DNA of 64,000 nt from WRGT01 sp964450405 (GCA_964450405.1 CAYVCQ010000019.1:1-64000); one strand, 5' to 3'. Shown: positions 50,830 to 60,021, numbered from the stretch's first letter. Numbers and translations: made by a program. The notes: generated from the letters alone by a model not told the origin.

Positions 50830-51578
50830 TATGGGTTATTGCAGGCACAGAAAAAGGGAGAGTTGTTACCGAAAGACTTCTCCAATCCGGCTACAGAGTT
50901 GTGGCAACGACATCAACATCATTTGGAAGCTCACTCATAAGTGAAAATGAAAATCTGCTGTTGAGACATGGTGCTCTCGACTCGTCAGGGATGGAGAATC
51001 TTGTTAAAGAACATGGAATAAAACTGATTATAGATGCAAGTCATCCATATTCCGAAGAGGTGAAGTATAATGTACATCATGCGGCTGAAAAAATGGGAAT
51101 ACCCATTCTGGAGCTTGGCAGGGCACAGGTTTCTATAGCCGGTGCTGTTGAATTCGATTCATATTCCGGTGCTGCAGATTATGTCAGCGAGAAAAAGGGG
51201 AATGTTCTGCTTACAATAGGATCAAAAAATATAAGGTATTTTCATGAAAGGGGAAAACAGAAAATTTATGCCCGGGTACTTCCTGTTGAGAGTTCTCTTG
51301 CAGCGTGTGCCGATGCCGGATTCCCCCCCGACAGGATTATTGCAATGCAGCATACCTTCTCGCTGGAGTTTGAAAAGGCTCTGATGAAAGAATTTCAAAT
51401 TAAATATCTCGTCACTAAAGAAAGCGGAGTCGAGGGAGGCGTTATTGAAAAAACCGAAGCGGCGATTCAATCGGGAATAGAGATTATAGTAATTAAAAGA
51501 CCTGTAACCGGCGGAGTTTCAACATATTTTGATATAGATGAGATAATTGCAAAAACCGGTGAGATTATAAATGGGTAG
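50826..51578 (+). CDS. cbiJ: Cobalt-precorrin-6A reductase
   Basis: A 250-residue NAD(P)H-dependent reductase. IWVIAGTEKGRVVTERLL, IIDASHPYSEEVKYNV and LLTIGSKNIRYF are CbiJ/CobK motifs, with the C-terminal LVTKESGVEGGVIEKTEA. It reduces the macrocycle before CbiE and CbiT act. Ends in an 8-nt overlap with cobU. Confidence 0.92.
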   Translation: MIWVIAGTEKGRVVTERLLQSGYRVVATTSTSFGSSLISENENLLLRHGALDSSGMENLVKEHGIKLIIDASHPYSEEVKYNVHHAAEKMGIPILELGRAQVSIAGAVEFDSYSGAADYVSEKKGNVLLTIGSKNIRYFHERGKQKIYARVLPVESSLAACADAGFPPDRIIAMQHTFSLEFEKALMKEFQIKYLVTKESGVEGGVIEKTEAAIQSGIEIIVIKRPVTGGVSTYFDIDEIIAKTGEIING

Positions 51579-52134
51579 ATTGATTTTTGTCACAGGGGGA
51601 GCGCGTAGCGGAAAGAGCAGATTTGCTGAAGAACTTCTCTGCGGATTAGATAAGCTTCTATATATCGCAACAGCAGTTCCCTTTGATGAAGAAATGAAAG
51701 AGAGAGTCAGGCTTCATAGAGAACGGAGAGATGCAAGATGGAAAACTGTTGAACAGTACAGCGGACTTGGCAAAGTTTTCGATCAGCATGCGGAGTCAAG
51801 CGGTATTCTTTTAGACTGCATTACTGTCATGGTGACAAATCTTATGCTTGAAGACTGCAGTATAGACTGGGATATCATTACCTCGAGTGAAATTGATTCT
51901 ATTGAAAAACGCGTTGTTATTGAAATAGATGAATTGATAGAGGCAGCCGGCAGATTTTCCGGTGTTGCTGTAATAGTTTCAAATGAAACCGGAATGGGTA
52001 TTGTTCCAGCAAATCCTCTCTCACGGAATTTTCAGGATATAGCTGGTAGAATAAATCAGAAAATAGCTTCACGGGCGGATGAAGTGTATTTTACGGTTTC
52101 GGGTATACCTGTGAAAATAAAGGGAACACTTTGA
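51571..52134 (+). CDS. cobU: Adenosylcobinamide kinase/guanylyltransferase
   Basis: A 187-residue bifunctional enzyme with the P-loop GGARSGKSRFAEELL, YIATAVPFDEEMKERVRLHR (with the guanylylated His), LDCITVMVTNLML and VSNETGMGIVPANPLSRNF. It phosphorylates adenosylcobinamide and then forms adenosylcobinamide-GDP. The family order and spacing are complete. Overlaps cobO by 4 nt. Confidence 0.94.
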   Translation: MGRLIFVTGGARSGKSRFAEELLCGLDKLLYIATAVPFDEEMKERVRLHRERRDARWKTVEQYSGLGKVFDQHAESSGILLDCITVMVTNLMLEDCSIDWDIITSSEIDSIEKRVVIEIDELIEAAGRFSGVAVIVSNETGMGIVPANPLSRNFQDIAGRINQKIASRADEVYFTVSGIPVKIKGTL

Positions 52135-52661
52135 AAACCGGGCTCGTGCATGTTTATACCGGTGACGGTAAAGGGAAGACCTCTGCAGCGATTGGACTTG
52201 CAGTCCGTGCCGCGGGGAGAGATCTTAAAGTGGTTTTTATTCAGTTTCTGAAAAGTGAAGATTCCGGAGAGGTTATACTTTTAGAAAAATATATACCTCT
52301 GGTAAAAGTTTTACGGTTTAACACGCAGAATAAATTTATCTGGAACATGAACGATGATGAACGTCAACTGCTGAGAGCCGAAACTCGAGAAGGCTTTAAC
52401 GCTGCAGATAGATATTCTGTAAAAGGAGATTGCGACATTCTGGTTCTTGATGAAATATTCGGTTCGTGTAGAAACGGATTTGTAAATGAGGATGAGATTC
52501 TAACTCTGATTAAAAATAGAAATAGCGTAGTAGAGCTTGTTCTAACAGGGCGTGATGCTCCGGAAAAAATTATAGAAGCTTCAGATCTTGTGACAGAGAT
52601 GAAGAATATAAAGCATCCCTTTGATAAGGGAATTAAAGCAAGGATAGGAATAGAAAGATGA
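52131..52661 (+). CDS. cobO: Corrinoid adenosyltransferase (CobO/BtuR type)
   Basis: A 176-residue protein with a TTG start in a 4-nt overlap with cobU. GLVHVYTGDGKGKTSAAIGL has the reversed P-loop, KVVFIQFLKS and ILVLDEIFGSCRNGFV follow. It transfers the adenosyl group of ATP to Co(I) corrinoids. The CobO type, rather than PduO, is indicated by GDGKGKTS. Overlaps cobS by 4 nt. Confidence 0.93.
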   Translation: MKTGLVHVYTGDGKGKTSAAIGLAVRAAGRDLKVVFIQFLKSEDSGEVILLEKYIPLVKVLRFNTQNKFIWNMNDDERQLLRAETREGFNAADRYSVKGDCDILVLDEIFGSCRNGFVNEDEILTLIKNRNSVVELVLTGRDAPEKIIEASDLVTEMKNIKHPFDKGIKARIGIER

Positions 52662-53440
52662 TACGCATGTTTCTCGCTCAGATAATGTTTCTCAGTAAAA
52701 TTCCTGTACCTTTTAAAATTGAGTTTAACGAAGACGATCTGGTTAAGGGTGTGATCTTTGCACCTGCTGCGGGATTTATAATTGGCGCTCCATCTGCCGG
52801 AATTTTTTTTCTTTTATCATCAGCGGGGCTTACACCGCTTGCCGTAGCATCTGCTATTATGATTCATATTGTAATGACCGGAGCGCTACATCTGGACGGA
52901 CTTGCTGATACGGCAGATGGTTTTTTCAGCTACCGAAGCAGAGATCGAATTCTTGAAATAATGAAAGATTCCCGCATAGGTACAAACGGTGCACTCTCTC
53001 TTATAGCTGTTGTGCTGATTAAGTATTCTCTTCTGATCTCACTCAAGCCGGAGCACGCTGTACTTTGTCTTATAATAGCTCCGGTTGCTGCGAGGATGAC
53101 CATAGCCTGGACTGCCGGTGTATCAATCTATGCGCGAATTGAAGATGGTATGGGGAAATCGATGGTTGAGAGAACCGGATGGAGGGAAATTCTGATCTCA
53201 TCAACTATAGCACTGCTGGTGATTTCAGCTGTTTTCCGTTTCAGTTTGATTTTTTTTACCATTGTAATTGTATTATCGGCAATAATTTTTTCTTACTTAT
53301 TTTCGCGATACTCATTAAAAAAAATAGGCGGGATGACAGGGGATGTTATCGGCGCTGTTATTGAACTTAGTGAAATTTTAGTATTTACGGTATTTATTAT
53401 CTTTGAAAAAATTCCGCAGTTGAGAGATTATATTTCATGA
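52658..53440 (+). CDS. cobS: Adenosylcobinamide-GDP ribazoletransferase (cobalamin synthase)
   Basis: A 260-residue integral membrane protein with about six helices. FLSKIPVPFKIEF near the start and LHLDGLADTADGFFSYRSRDRILEIMKDS, here split as LHLDGLADTADGFF and RDRILEIMKDSRIGTNG, include the Asp-rich Mg site. It joins adenosylcobinamide-GDP and alpha-ribazole in the inner membrane. Followed by 52 nt before cobC. Confidence 0.92.
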   Translation: MIRMFLAQIMFLSKIPVPFKIEFNEDDLVKGVIFAPAAGFIIGAPSAGIFFLLSSAGLTPLAVASAIMIHIVMTGALHLDGLADTADGFFSYRSRDRILEIMKDSRIGTNGALSLIAVVLIKYSLLISLKPEHAVLCLIIAPVAARMTIAWTAGVSIYARIEDGMGKSMVERTGWREILISSTIALLVISAVFRFSLIFFTIVIVLSAIIFSYLFSRYSLKKIGGMTGDVIGAVIELSEILVFTVFIIFEKIPQLRDYIS

Positions 53441-53492
53441 AAAGTATATTCTTTTCAGCTATAAGCTTCCGGAATATCGGAGGATTTTTTTT

Positions 53493-54077
53493 ATGAAAGA
53501 GCTGCTGCTTGTCCGTCACGGTGAAACCGATCACAATAAAGAGATGCGTTTTACGGGATTTACTGATATAGCTCTTAATCAAAAAGGTAGAGATCAGGCG
53601 AATAATCTGAAAGATAAATTTATGTCCGAGGGGATAACTTCGATTTATTCGAGCGATCTTAAAAGAGCATCTGAAACTGCAGCACTAATAAGCGGAGGAG
53701 CTGAATTTGAAATGACTCCGGCGCTTCGGGAGATGAACTTCGGGATATTTGAAACTCTGACATATGAAGAGCTGAAGAGAAAATGTTCTGATGAGTTTAC
53801 CCGATGGGGTAGCGATAGAAAAAATTACAAAATACCTGAAGGGGAATCCTATTCGGAAATGGCAGAGCGGGTACTTGCATTTCTTGAAAAAGTTTTAATG
53901 ACAGATGCCGATAAAATCGCGTTAGTTTCGCATTCAGGCTGTATAAGAACAATACTCTCATTTTATCTGCTGGGATATGTTGAAGATTCATGGAAGTTTT
54001 TTGTAGACAACTGTACTATCACCAGGCTGTGCATTGATAAAAAATACGCATATTTAAAATCATTGAATGAAAAATAG
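53493..54077 (+). CDS. cobC: Alpha-ribazole phosphatase (histidine phosphatase family)
   Basis: A 194-residue phosphoglycerate-mutase-like protein: LLVRHGETDHN with the catalytic His, YSSDLKRASETA, LREMNFGIFE with the acid, and LVSHSGCIRTIL with the second His. Position after cobS and before cbiP supports the alpha-ribazole-5'-phosphatase role rather than a general phosphatase. A 19-bp hairpin begins right after the stop. Confidence 0.85.
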   Translation: MKELLLVRHGETDHNKEMRFTGFTDIALNQKGRDQANNLKDKFMSEGITSIYSSDLKRASETAALISGGAEFEMTPALREMNFGIFETLTYEELKRKCSDEFTRWGSDRKNYKIPEGESYSEMAERVLAFLEKVLMTDADKIALVSHSGCIRTILSFYLLGYVEDSWKFFVDNCTITRLCIDKKYAYLKSLNEK

Positions 54078-54118
54078 TAATAGCTGCCCCGCCGCCGAAG
54101 GCGGCGGGGCAGCTATTA
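54078..54118 (+). terminator. 19-bp perfect GC-rich hairpin after cobC
   Basis: The arms 54078-54096 and 54100-54118 are exact complements around the loop GAA. It begins one base after the cobC stop codon. No T-run follows (TATAAAAAGG), so it is a strong stem that could attenuate transcription or protect the upstream mRNA rather than a canonical terminator. Confidence 0.65.
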
Positions 54119-54134
54119 TAAAAAGGAAAATTGA

Positions 54135-55637
54135 TTGGCAAAGAATATAATGATACAGGGAACAGCCTCCTCCGTCGGCAAGAGCATGATGACCGCAGCT
54201 CTCTGTAGAGTGTTCACTGAGGACGGATACTCTGTTGCTCCCTATAAATCGCAGAATATGGCGCTGAATTCATTTGTAACAAAAGATGGATTCGAAATGG
54301 GCCGTGCGCAGGCTGTACAGGCAGCGGCATGTCTAAAAGAGCCATCGGTGCTGATGAATCCGGTTCTGCTTAAACCGTCGTCGGATACCGGATCGCAGGT
54401 GATGGTCATGGGGAGAGTCCATGGCAACATGAATGCAATGGAGTATCATAAATACAAACCGGAACTGAAAAAGATAGTTCTGGATGCATACCGTAAGCTT
54501 GAAGAGATGTGTGAAATCATCGTTCTGGAGGGAGCCGGCAGCCCCGCGGAAATTAACCTTCGTGAAAATGATATTGTAAATATGGGGATGGCGGAAATGG
54601 TTGATGCACCGGTGATCCTTGTGGCCGATATCGATCGCGGGGGAGTATTTGCCTCTGTGGTGGGGACAATTTTTCTGCTTACAGATGACGAGAAGAAGCG
54701 TGTGAAGGGTGTAATTATAAATAAGTTCCGCGGTGATATCGAAATACTTAAACCGGGAATTGTAGAACTTGAAAGTATAATAAAAATTCCGGTACTCGGC
54801 GTTGTCCCATATGCGGAAATAAAGCTTGAGGACGAAGACAGTGTCACAGGGAGATTTAACAGAAAAAAAGTAAGCTCACTGATTGATATATGTGTTATAA
54901 AAACTCCCTGGATTTCGAACTTTACCGACTTCGATATTTTTGATCATCTGGAAGATATTAATCTCAGGTATGCCTCTTCTGTTGATGACATTGGCGAACC
55001 GGATATGCTTATACTCCCCGGGAGCAAGAATACAATTGCCGACCTTGCGTTTATATGTGCTGAAGGAATCAATATTGTAATAGCTTCTCTGCAGAAAAAA
55101 GGTGCACTGATATTCGGAGTATGCGGAGGTTTTCAGATGATGGGGGAAAGTATTGACGACCCCTTTAATGTAGAAGGTCCAGTGACAACATCCGCGGGAC
55201 TTTCACTGATACCGATGAAAACAGTTCTTGAAAAGGAAAAGTTTACAAAACAGGTAGATGGAGTTATAGCATCTGAAAATGAAATTTTAAGCGGAATAAA
55301 AGGAATACGCATATCGGGATATGAAATTCATATGGGAGTAAGCACAATGTCCGCAGGGGTTGAGCCGCTTACCCGGACCGGGAATGGTCAGGGCGGAATA
55401 ATCTCGGGTAATATTATTGGAACTTATATTCACGGAATATTCGATAACATTGAATTTACTGAAAATATTCTTAACAGCATAAGACGGAGAAAAATGCTAC
55501 CGGAAAAAAAATATAAAACAAATTATATTGATGCAAGGGAAAACGAGTTTGTAAAACTCGGCAGATTGATTAGAGAAAACCTGGATATAAAAAAAATTTA
55601 CAGTATACTGGATCGCAATGATATCAGCAGCAGTTAA
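54135..55637 (+). CDS. cbiP: Cobyric acid synthase
   Basis: A 500-residue two-domain enzyme with TTG start (54135) about 7 nt after AAGGAAA. The N-terminal MAKNIMIQGTASSVGKSMM and PYKSQNMALNSFVTKDGFEM are CbiP/CobQ signatures; the amidotransferase domain has LILPGSKNTIADL, FGVCGGFQMMG with the nucleophilic Cys, and GTYIHGIFDN. It amidates the b, d, e and g side chains of adenosylcobyrinate diamide. It overlaps cbiB by 20 nt. Confidence 0.95.
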   Translation: MAKNIMIQGTASSVGKSMMTAALCRVFTEDGYSVAPYKSQNMALNSFVTKDGFEMGRAQAVQAAACLKEPSVLMNPVLLKPSSDTGSQVMVMGRVHGNMNAMEYHKYKPELKKIVLDAYRKLEEMCEIIVLEGAGSPAEINLRENDIVNMGMAEMVDAPVILVADIDRGGVFASVVGTIFLLTDDEKKRVKGVIINKFRGDIEILKPGIVELESIIKIPVLGVVPYAEIKLEDEDSVTGRFNRKKVSSLIDICVIKTPWISNFTDFDIFDHLEDINLRYASSVDDIGEPDMLILPGSKNTIADLAFICAEGINIVIASLQKKGALIFGVCGGFQMMGESIDDPFNVEGPVTTSAGLSLIPMKTVLEKEKFTKQVDGVIASENEILSGIKGIRISGYEIHMGVSTMSAGVEPLTRTGNGQGGIISGNIIGTYIHGIFDNIEFTENILNSIRRRKMLPEKKYKTNYIDARENEFVKLGRLIRENLDIKKIYSILDRNDISSS

Positions 55638-56550
55638 AATAAGCGCAGGATTTATTCTTGATCTGATCCTCGGTGATCCGCATCGGTTTCCTCATCCAGT
55701 ACAATTTATAGGAAAACTGATAAGTTTTATTGAGAAACTAATTCTGCGGAAATCATTTGAACGTGCTGCGGGAGTTCTGCTGGTTGTTGTTGTGGTTCTT
55801 TCAAGTTATTTTCTGACGATGTATATCTCTGCGCTAAGTATGGCGCTTGAAATATTTTTAATATACACAATATTCGCAGTGAGATCTCTTTCGGCTGAGG
55901 CAATGAAGGTTTATGAGTTTCTTATCACGGGAGATCTTCCAGCTGCGAGAGCTCAGATTTCATTTCTCGTGAGCAGAGATACGGCGGAAATGGATCGATG
56001 TCAAATAATCCGTGCGGCAGTTGAAACAGTAACTGAAAATATCGTCGACGGAGTTATTGCACCGATGTTCTATCTCTTCGCCGGAGGTGCTCCTCTCGGA
56101 ATGGCGTACAAGGCGGCTAATACTCTTGATTCCATGTTGGGCTATAAAAATGAAAAGTATATAAAGTTCGGATGGGCTGGCGCAAGATTTGATGATATAC
56201 TTAATTTGATCCCCGCAAGGATCACTGGTTTTATACTAATTCCTGTGGCTTCATTATTTACCGGCGGAAGTGTAAGAGGTTCATATAGGATTCTTCTTCG
56301 TGACAGATATAATCATAGCAGTCCGAATTCCGGACATCCTGAATCTGCTGCTGCCGGGGCGCTCGGAATAAGACTCGGCGGTCCTGTGAGCTACTTCGGT
56401 GTGCTTCATAACAAACCGTATATAGGTGAGAGTAATAGAGATCTTGAACCGGATGATATAAAAAGGGCGGTTAGACTGCTGTATGCAACTTCATTGTCGG
56501 GGCTGGCTCTGGGGTGGGGAATTGTTTGGTTTATAAGATATTATATTTAA
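55618..56550 (+). CDS. cbiB: Adenosylcobinamide-phosphate synthase
   Basis: A 310-residue membrane protein with about five helices. LDLILGDPHRFPHPVQFIGKLI at the start (seen as DLILGDPHRFPHPVQFIG), RAAVETVTENIVDGVIAPMF, YKAANTLDSMLGY, and the later SPNSGHPESAAAGALG are family motifs. It attaches the aminopropanol phosphate made by CobD to adenosylcobyrate. The gene is complete and followed by a palindromic repeat. Confidence 0.94.
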   Translation: MISAAVKISAGFILDLILGDPHRFPHPVQFIGKLISFIEKLILRKSFERAAGVLLVVVVVLSSYFLTMYISALSMALEIFLIYTIFAVRSLSAEAMKVYEFLITGDLPAARAQISFLVSRDTAEMDRCQIIRAAVETVTENIVDGVIAPMFYLFAGGAPLGMAYKAANTLDSMLGYKNEKYIKFGWAGARFDDILNLIPARITGFILIPVASLFTGGSVRGSYRILLRDRYNHSSPNSGHPESAAAGALGIRLGGPVSYFGVLHNKPYIGESNRDLEPDDIKRAVRLLYATSLSGLALGWGIVWFIRYYI

Positions 56551-56575
56551 TGATGCAGGTGGTGGAGCACTGTTA

Positions 56576-56700
56576 CCCCCTTTACTAAAGGGGGCAGAGG
56601 GGATTTTAAGATTATTTAAATTTGAAGTTTAACATTAAACTGGTAGAATGATGAAATAAAATCCCCCGGCCTGCGGCCACCCCCTTTGTTAAAGAGGCTT
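56576..56700. repeat. Composite palindromic repeat upstream of cobD
   Basis: Arm A (CCCCCTTTACTAAAGGGGGC, from 56576) and arm B (AAATCCCCCGGCCTGCGGCC, from 56658) are inverted relatives. Arm B, 56658-56697, is a 40-nt segment repeated exactly at 57858-57897. The element ends 70 nt before the cobD start codon. Confidence 0.85.
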
Positions 56701-56768
56701 TATTCTTGTAGTCCTGATGAGTTATTTATGAAACAAATACTATAAACTGCAAAAAAAGGATCAGCATA

Positions 56769-57848
56769 ATGAACAATAATCACGGCGGGAACTTGTACAA
56801 CATCGAAAGGGAGTATGGAATACCCGCAGGAGATATAATTGATTTCAGCGTAAATTTAAATCCAATTGGTACCCCTGATGAGATTAAAAAAATCATTGCG
56901 GATAATCTTGATGAAATAACCAGATACCCCGATCCTGATTATATTGAATGCAGAAAGTCAATTGCTTCACACCACGGGCTTCCTTATAAATACATCACAA
57001 CCGGTAATGGAGCAACTGAACTTATATTTTTATACTGCCGGGTTCTTAAACCGGCAAGAGCTCTTATTATTGCACCGGCATTCTCTGAATACAGAAGAGC
57101 GCTTGAATCTGTGAAGGCTGAAATCAGTTACTTTGAGCTGAAAGAAAAAGATAATTTCAAAACTGATGTTGAGTCTCTGAAAAATGAAATCAGCAGAGGA
57201 TATGATCTTGTTGTGATCTGCAATCCGAACAATCCCTCAGGAACTTTAATCAGCAAAGATGATATGATGTCTATTGCGGAACATTCTTTAAATCATGGCT
57301 GCAGAATACTTCTGGATGAATCATTTGTAGAATTCTGCTTCACCGGGACTGCTCAGTTAAGTGTTGTCGGAGAGCAAATTCCAGAAAACATTTTTGTTGT
57401 AAGGTCACTTACCAAAATATTTTCTCTCCCGGGACTCCGTCTGGGTTACGGCATAAGCTTTGATGATGACCTGAACAGAAAACTTGCAGAGCGGAAAGAA
57501 CCATGGTCCGTTAACGTACTTGCGGCAAAAAGTGCAAACTTTCTTCCCGATGCATTGAGTTATTTCGAAGAGACGCGAAGAGTAGTCTTTGAGGAAAACA
57601 ATTTTATTCTACAGAATATTAAAAATATCAGCTGGCTTAAAACTTTCAGCTCGCCGGTAAATTATATGATTGTAAAAATACTCAGTGAAATGACATCCGC
57701 GCAGCTTGCCGGGGAAATGATTAAAAAAAATGTAATGATAAGAGATGCATCAAATTTTCAGTATCTGAATGAAAAGTTTATACGCATAGCTGTGAAGGAT
57801 AGAGAGAGCAATCAGAAGTTGATTGATGCGTTGAAGGAAATTAATTGA
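56769..57848 (+). CDS. cobD: L-threonine-O-3-phosphate decarboxylase, aminotransferase-like
   Basis: A 359-residue PLP enzyme of the class I/II aminotransferase fold. HGGNLYNIEREYG and DFSVNLNPIG at the start, TGNGATELIFLY, VICNPNNPSGTLIS, RILLDESFVEF and RSLTKIFSLPGLRLGYG with the PLP-binding Lys. CobD makes aminopropanol phosphate for CbiB. A histidinol-phosphate aminotransferase is the close alternative, but the locus favours CobD. It is flanked by repeats on both sides. Confidence 0.9.
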   Translation: MNNNHGGNLYNIEREYGIPAGDIIDFSVNLNPIGTPDEIKKIIADNLDEITRYPDPDYIECRKSIASHHGLPYKYITTGNGATELIFLYCRVLKPARALIIAPAFSEYRRALESVKAEISYFELKEKDNFKTDVESLKNEISRGYDLVVICNPNNPSGTLISKDDMMSIAEHSLNHGCRILLDESFVEFCFTGTAQLSVVGEQIPENIFVVRSLTKIFSLPGLRLGYGISFDDDLNRKLAERKEPWSVNVLAAKSANFLPDALSYFEETRRVVFEENNFILQNIKNISWLKTFSSPVNYMIVKILSEMTSAQLAGEMIKKNVMIRDASNFQYLNEKFIRIAVKDRESNQKLIDALKEIN

Positions 57849-57857
57849 TATAATAAA

Positions 57858-57992
57858 AAAATCCCCCGGCCTGCGGCCACCCCCTTTGTTAAAGAGGGTA
57901 TTGATTTTTAGTTTTTGTTGAGACCGCGTTATGTGGTTTATTTATTGTTCTTAAAAAACCCCCTTTAATAAAGGGGGGCAGGGGGGATTTTA
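57858..57992. repeat. Composite palindromic repeat downstream of cobD
   Basis: Arm B (57858-57897) comes first here and arm A (CCCCCTTTAATAAAGGGGGG, from 57959) second, the reverse order of the upstream copy. With the upstream element it places identical 40-nt segments exactly 1,200 nt apart around cobD. Confidence 0.85.
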
Positions 57993-58084
57993 GTTCAAGT
58001 GAACTTGAAAATATATTCCGTTGGAACAGGAATTGAATTTGTTTCGTTAAAATTTTTCTTTACAATCCATCCTTAAAAATATTT

Positions 58085-58250
58085 AATGTGGTTAAGATTT
58101 CAGTAACGGAACATGGTGCAAGTCCATGGCGCTCCCATCGCTGTAACCGGGGACAGCTCTGCATAATGCCACTGTTTTTAACACTTTAAGTTAAGACGGG
58201 AAGGCGCAGCTGCTGGATGATCCGGAAGCCAGAAGACGACTGGAGTTCAA
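58085..58250 (+). promoter_or_regulatory. Cobalamin riboswitch upstream of cobT
   Basis: Landmarks: GGTGCAAGTCCATGGCGCTC (58115-58134), CCATCGCTGTAACCGGGGAC, the B12 box AATGCCACTGT (about 58164-58174), GACGGGAAGGCGCAG and GGAAGCCAGAAGACGACTGG (58224-58243). This is a longer form than the one before cbiX and is followed by a terminator, so cobT is controlled apart from the main cluster. Confidence 0.93.
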
Positions 58251-58269
58251 ATGATTCGAATCTAATGGA

Positions 58270-58319
58270 AAAGGATTCTGATGGCATATATCTATATGCT
58301 GCCGGAGTCCTTTTTTTTT
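58270..58319 (+). terminator. Riboswitch expression-platform terminator before cobT
   Basis: A stem of about 18 bp, with a few G-U pairs (AAGGATTCTGATGGCATATA against TATGCTGCCGGAGTCCTT), is followed by a run of nine T. It lies 25 nt after the riboswitch core and 50 nt before cobT. Confidence 0.88.
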
Positions 58320-58368
58320 GTCCGGAAATCGGCATATATGAAAAACTAAAGAGTGGAGAGTTTTCTAA

Positions 58369-59409
58369 ATGGAACTGTTAAAAAAAACAATCGAAAGAAT
58401 CAGCGAGCTTCACAGTGATAAGATGGATGAGGCGCAGGAGAGGCTTAACAGTCTGCTTAAACCACCCGGTAGTCTTGGAAAACTTGAGGACATTGCACGG
58501 CAGCTTGCCGGCATAACCGGTAAAGTTAATAACAGCATTAATCACAAGTGCATAATAGTTATGGCAGGAGATAATGGAGTAGTTAAAGAGGGGGTAACAT
58601 CATTTCCTAAAGATGTAAGTCTTCTTGTAGCCGAGACAATGGCTTCCGGAATTTCCGGTGTTGCTGTGCTGGCCCGTCATGCCGGGGCGGAGCTTAAAGT
58701 GGTCGATCTTGGTTTAGACGGCGAGATAAAGGCAGAAGGTGTAATAAACAGAAAGATAAAAAAGTCGACTTCAAGTTTTATAGATGGTGCTGCAATGTCC
58801 CGCGACGAAGCAATAAAAGCAATTGAGGCGGGGATTGAAATTACAGAGGCTTCTATAAGAGATGGCGCCGATCTTATAGGAACCGGAGAGGTGGGTATCG
58901 GAAATACAACTACAAGCAGTGCAGTACTCTATGCTTTTACAGGCGCCGATCTCGACAAAATTGTAGGACGGGGTGCCGGTCTATCCGATGAAGGGCTTGC
59001 GTTAAAAAAAGATGTGATCATGAGAGGTGTTGAGCTAAACAAACCGGATCCATCTGATCCGATTGATGTTCTTTCAAAGGTCGGAGGTTTTGATATAGCC
59101 GGACTTACAGGTGTATTTCTTGCAGCAGCAGCATGCAGGGTTCCTGTGGTAATAGATGGATTTATTTCAGGAGTGGCTGCGGTAGCCGCATCAAAGCTTG
59201 CCCCTGCATCGATAAATTACATGTTTGCATCACATGTAAGCGTTGAGCCTGGCGCTGCAAAAGTTGCTGAGCTTCTGGGAATAAGCCCTATGCTGGACAT
59301 GAATATGAGGCTTGGTGAGGGGACAGGATGTGCCCTTGCATTTAATATTATTGAAGCGGCAACAAAGATAATGAACGAAATGGGGACATTTGCTGATATA
59401 GGAATTTAA
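58369..59409 (+). CDS. cobT: Nicotinate-nucleotide-dimethylbenzimidazole phosphoribosyltransferase
   Basis: A 346-residue protein of CobT length. LLKPPGSLGKLEDIARQLAG, IIVMAGDNGVVKEGVTSFP, GEVGIGNTTTSSAVL, GIAGLTG-like DIAGLTGVFLAAA and RLGEGTGCALAFNI with the catalytic Glu are all present. It activates the lower-ligand base to alpha-ribazole phosphate. No gene for making dimethylbenzimidazole (BluB or Bza) is in the window. Confidence 0.95.
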   Translation: MELLKKTIERISELHSDKMDEAQERLNSLLKPPGSLGKLEDIARQLAGITGKVNNSINHKCIIVMAGDNGVVKEGVTSFPKDVSLLVAETMASGISGVAVLARHAGAELKVVDLGLDGEIKAEGVINRKIKKSTSSFIDGAAMSRDEAIKAIEAGIEITEASIRDGADLIGTGEVGIGNTTTSSAVLYAFTGADLDKIVGRGAGLSDEGLALKKDVIMRGVELNKPDPSDPIDVLSKVGGFDIAGLTGVFLAAAACRVPVVIDGFISGVAAVAASKLAPASINYMFASHVSVEPGAAKVAELLGISPMLDMNMRLGEGTGCALAFNIIEAATKIMNEMGTFADIGI

Positions 59410-59459
59410 TGCTTTATGAAAAGGATGGCGGGTTTTATAAACCCGTCATCCATGATTTA

Positions 59460-59879
59460 TTATTCTTCACCGTAACATGCCAGCGGTCTGTATATTGCTG
59501 CTGCTGCAATACCGGCTAAAATATATTCAATAAGTCCGAATCCTGCCCATTTAAGCACAAGAGATAACGGAAGAGAATAGAGAGCGAACTGATAGAAAGC
59601 TCCCAGTATATATGTCATAAGTCCGATGATAATACCGAACCTTACACCTTCGAGAAGACCTCTACCCTCGTAACCTCTTACAAAAACATACATCATAAAA
59701 TATGAGAAGATAAAACTGTTTACACGCAATATCCACATGTAAGACATCATGTCCGGTCTCCATACATTCACCATGGACATATAAACATTTCCCAGTATCA
59801 GCCCGTGAATAATAAAATCACAAACCTGAAAAACTACAAACACGGCAAGACCGCCGGCAAGAAATCTTTTAATATTCAT
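59460..59879 (-). CDS. Small four-helix membrane protein of unknown function
   Basis: The ATG at 59879 is preceded by GGAGG at 5 nt and is preferred to the ATG at 59891. The 139-residue product has four hydrophobic segments with conserved-looking features: FLAGGLAVFVVFQVCDFIIHG, ended by LILGNVYMSMVNVWRPDMMSY. I do not recognise the family with certainty. It is convergent with cobT and no neighbour suggests a role. The coding evidence is a good ribosome site and coherent membrane topology. Confidence 0.6.
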   Translation of the reverse strand: MNIKRFLAGGLAVFVVFQVCDFIIHGLILGNVYMSMVNVWRPDMMSYMWILRVNSFIFSYFMMYVFVRGYEGRGLLEGVRFGIIIGLMTYILGAFYQFALYSLPLSLVLKWAGFGLIEYILAGIAAAAIYRPLACYGEE

Positions 59880-60021
59880 ATTATCCTCCATTTATTGCAG
59901 CCATACATATGTATAGCTGAATATTATAGTGTCTATTAATTAATTTCAAGATAATCATTTTTCACCGGAAAGCAAGTAAATACTTAAAACCTTCCATCAT
60001 CATCTTTAATATTACCGGTTA

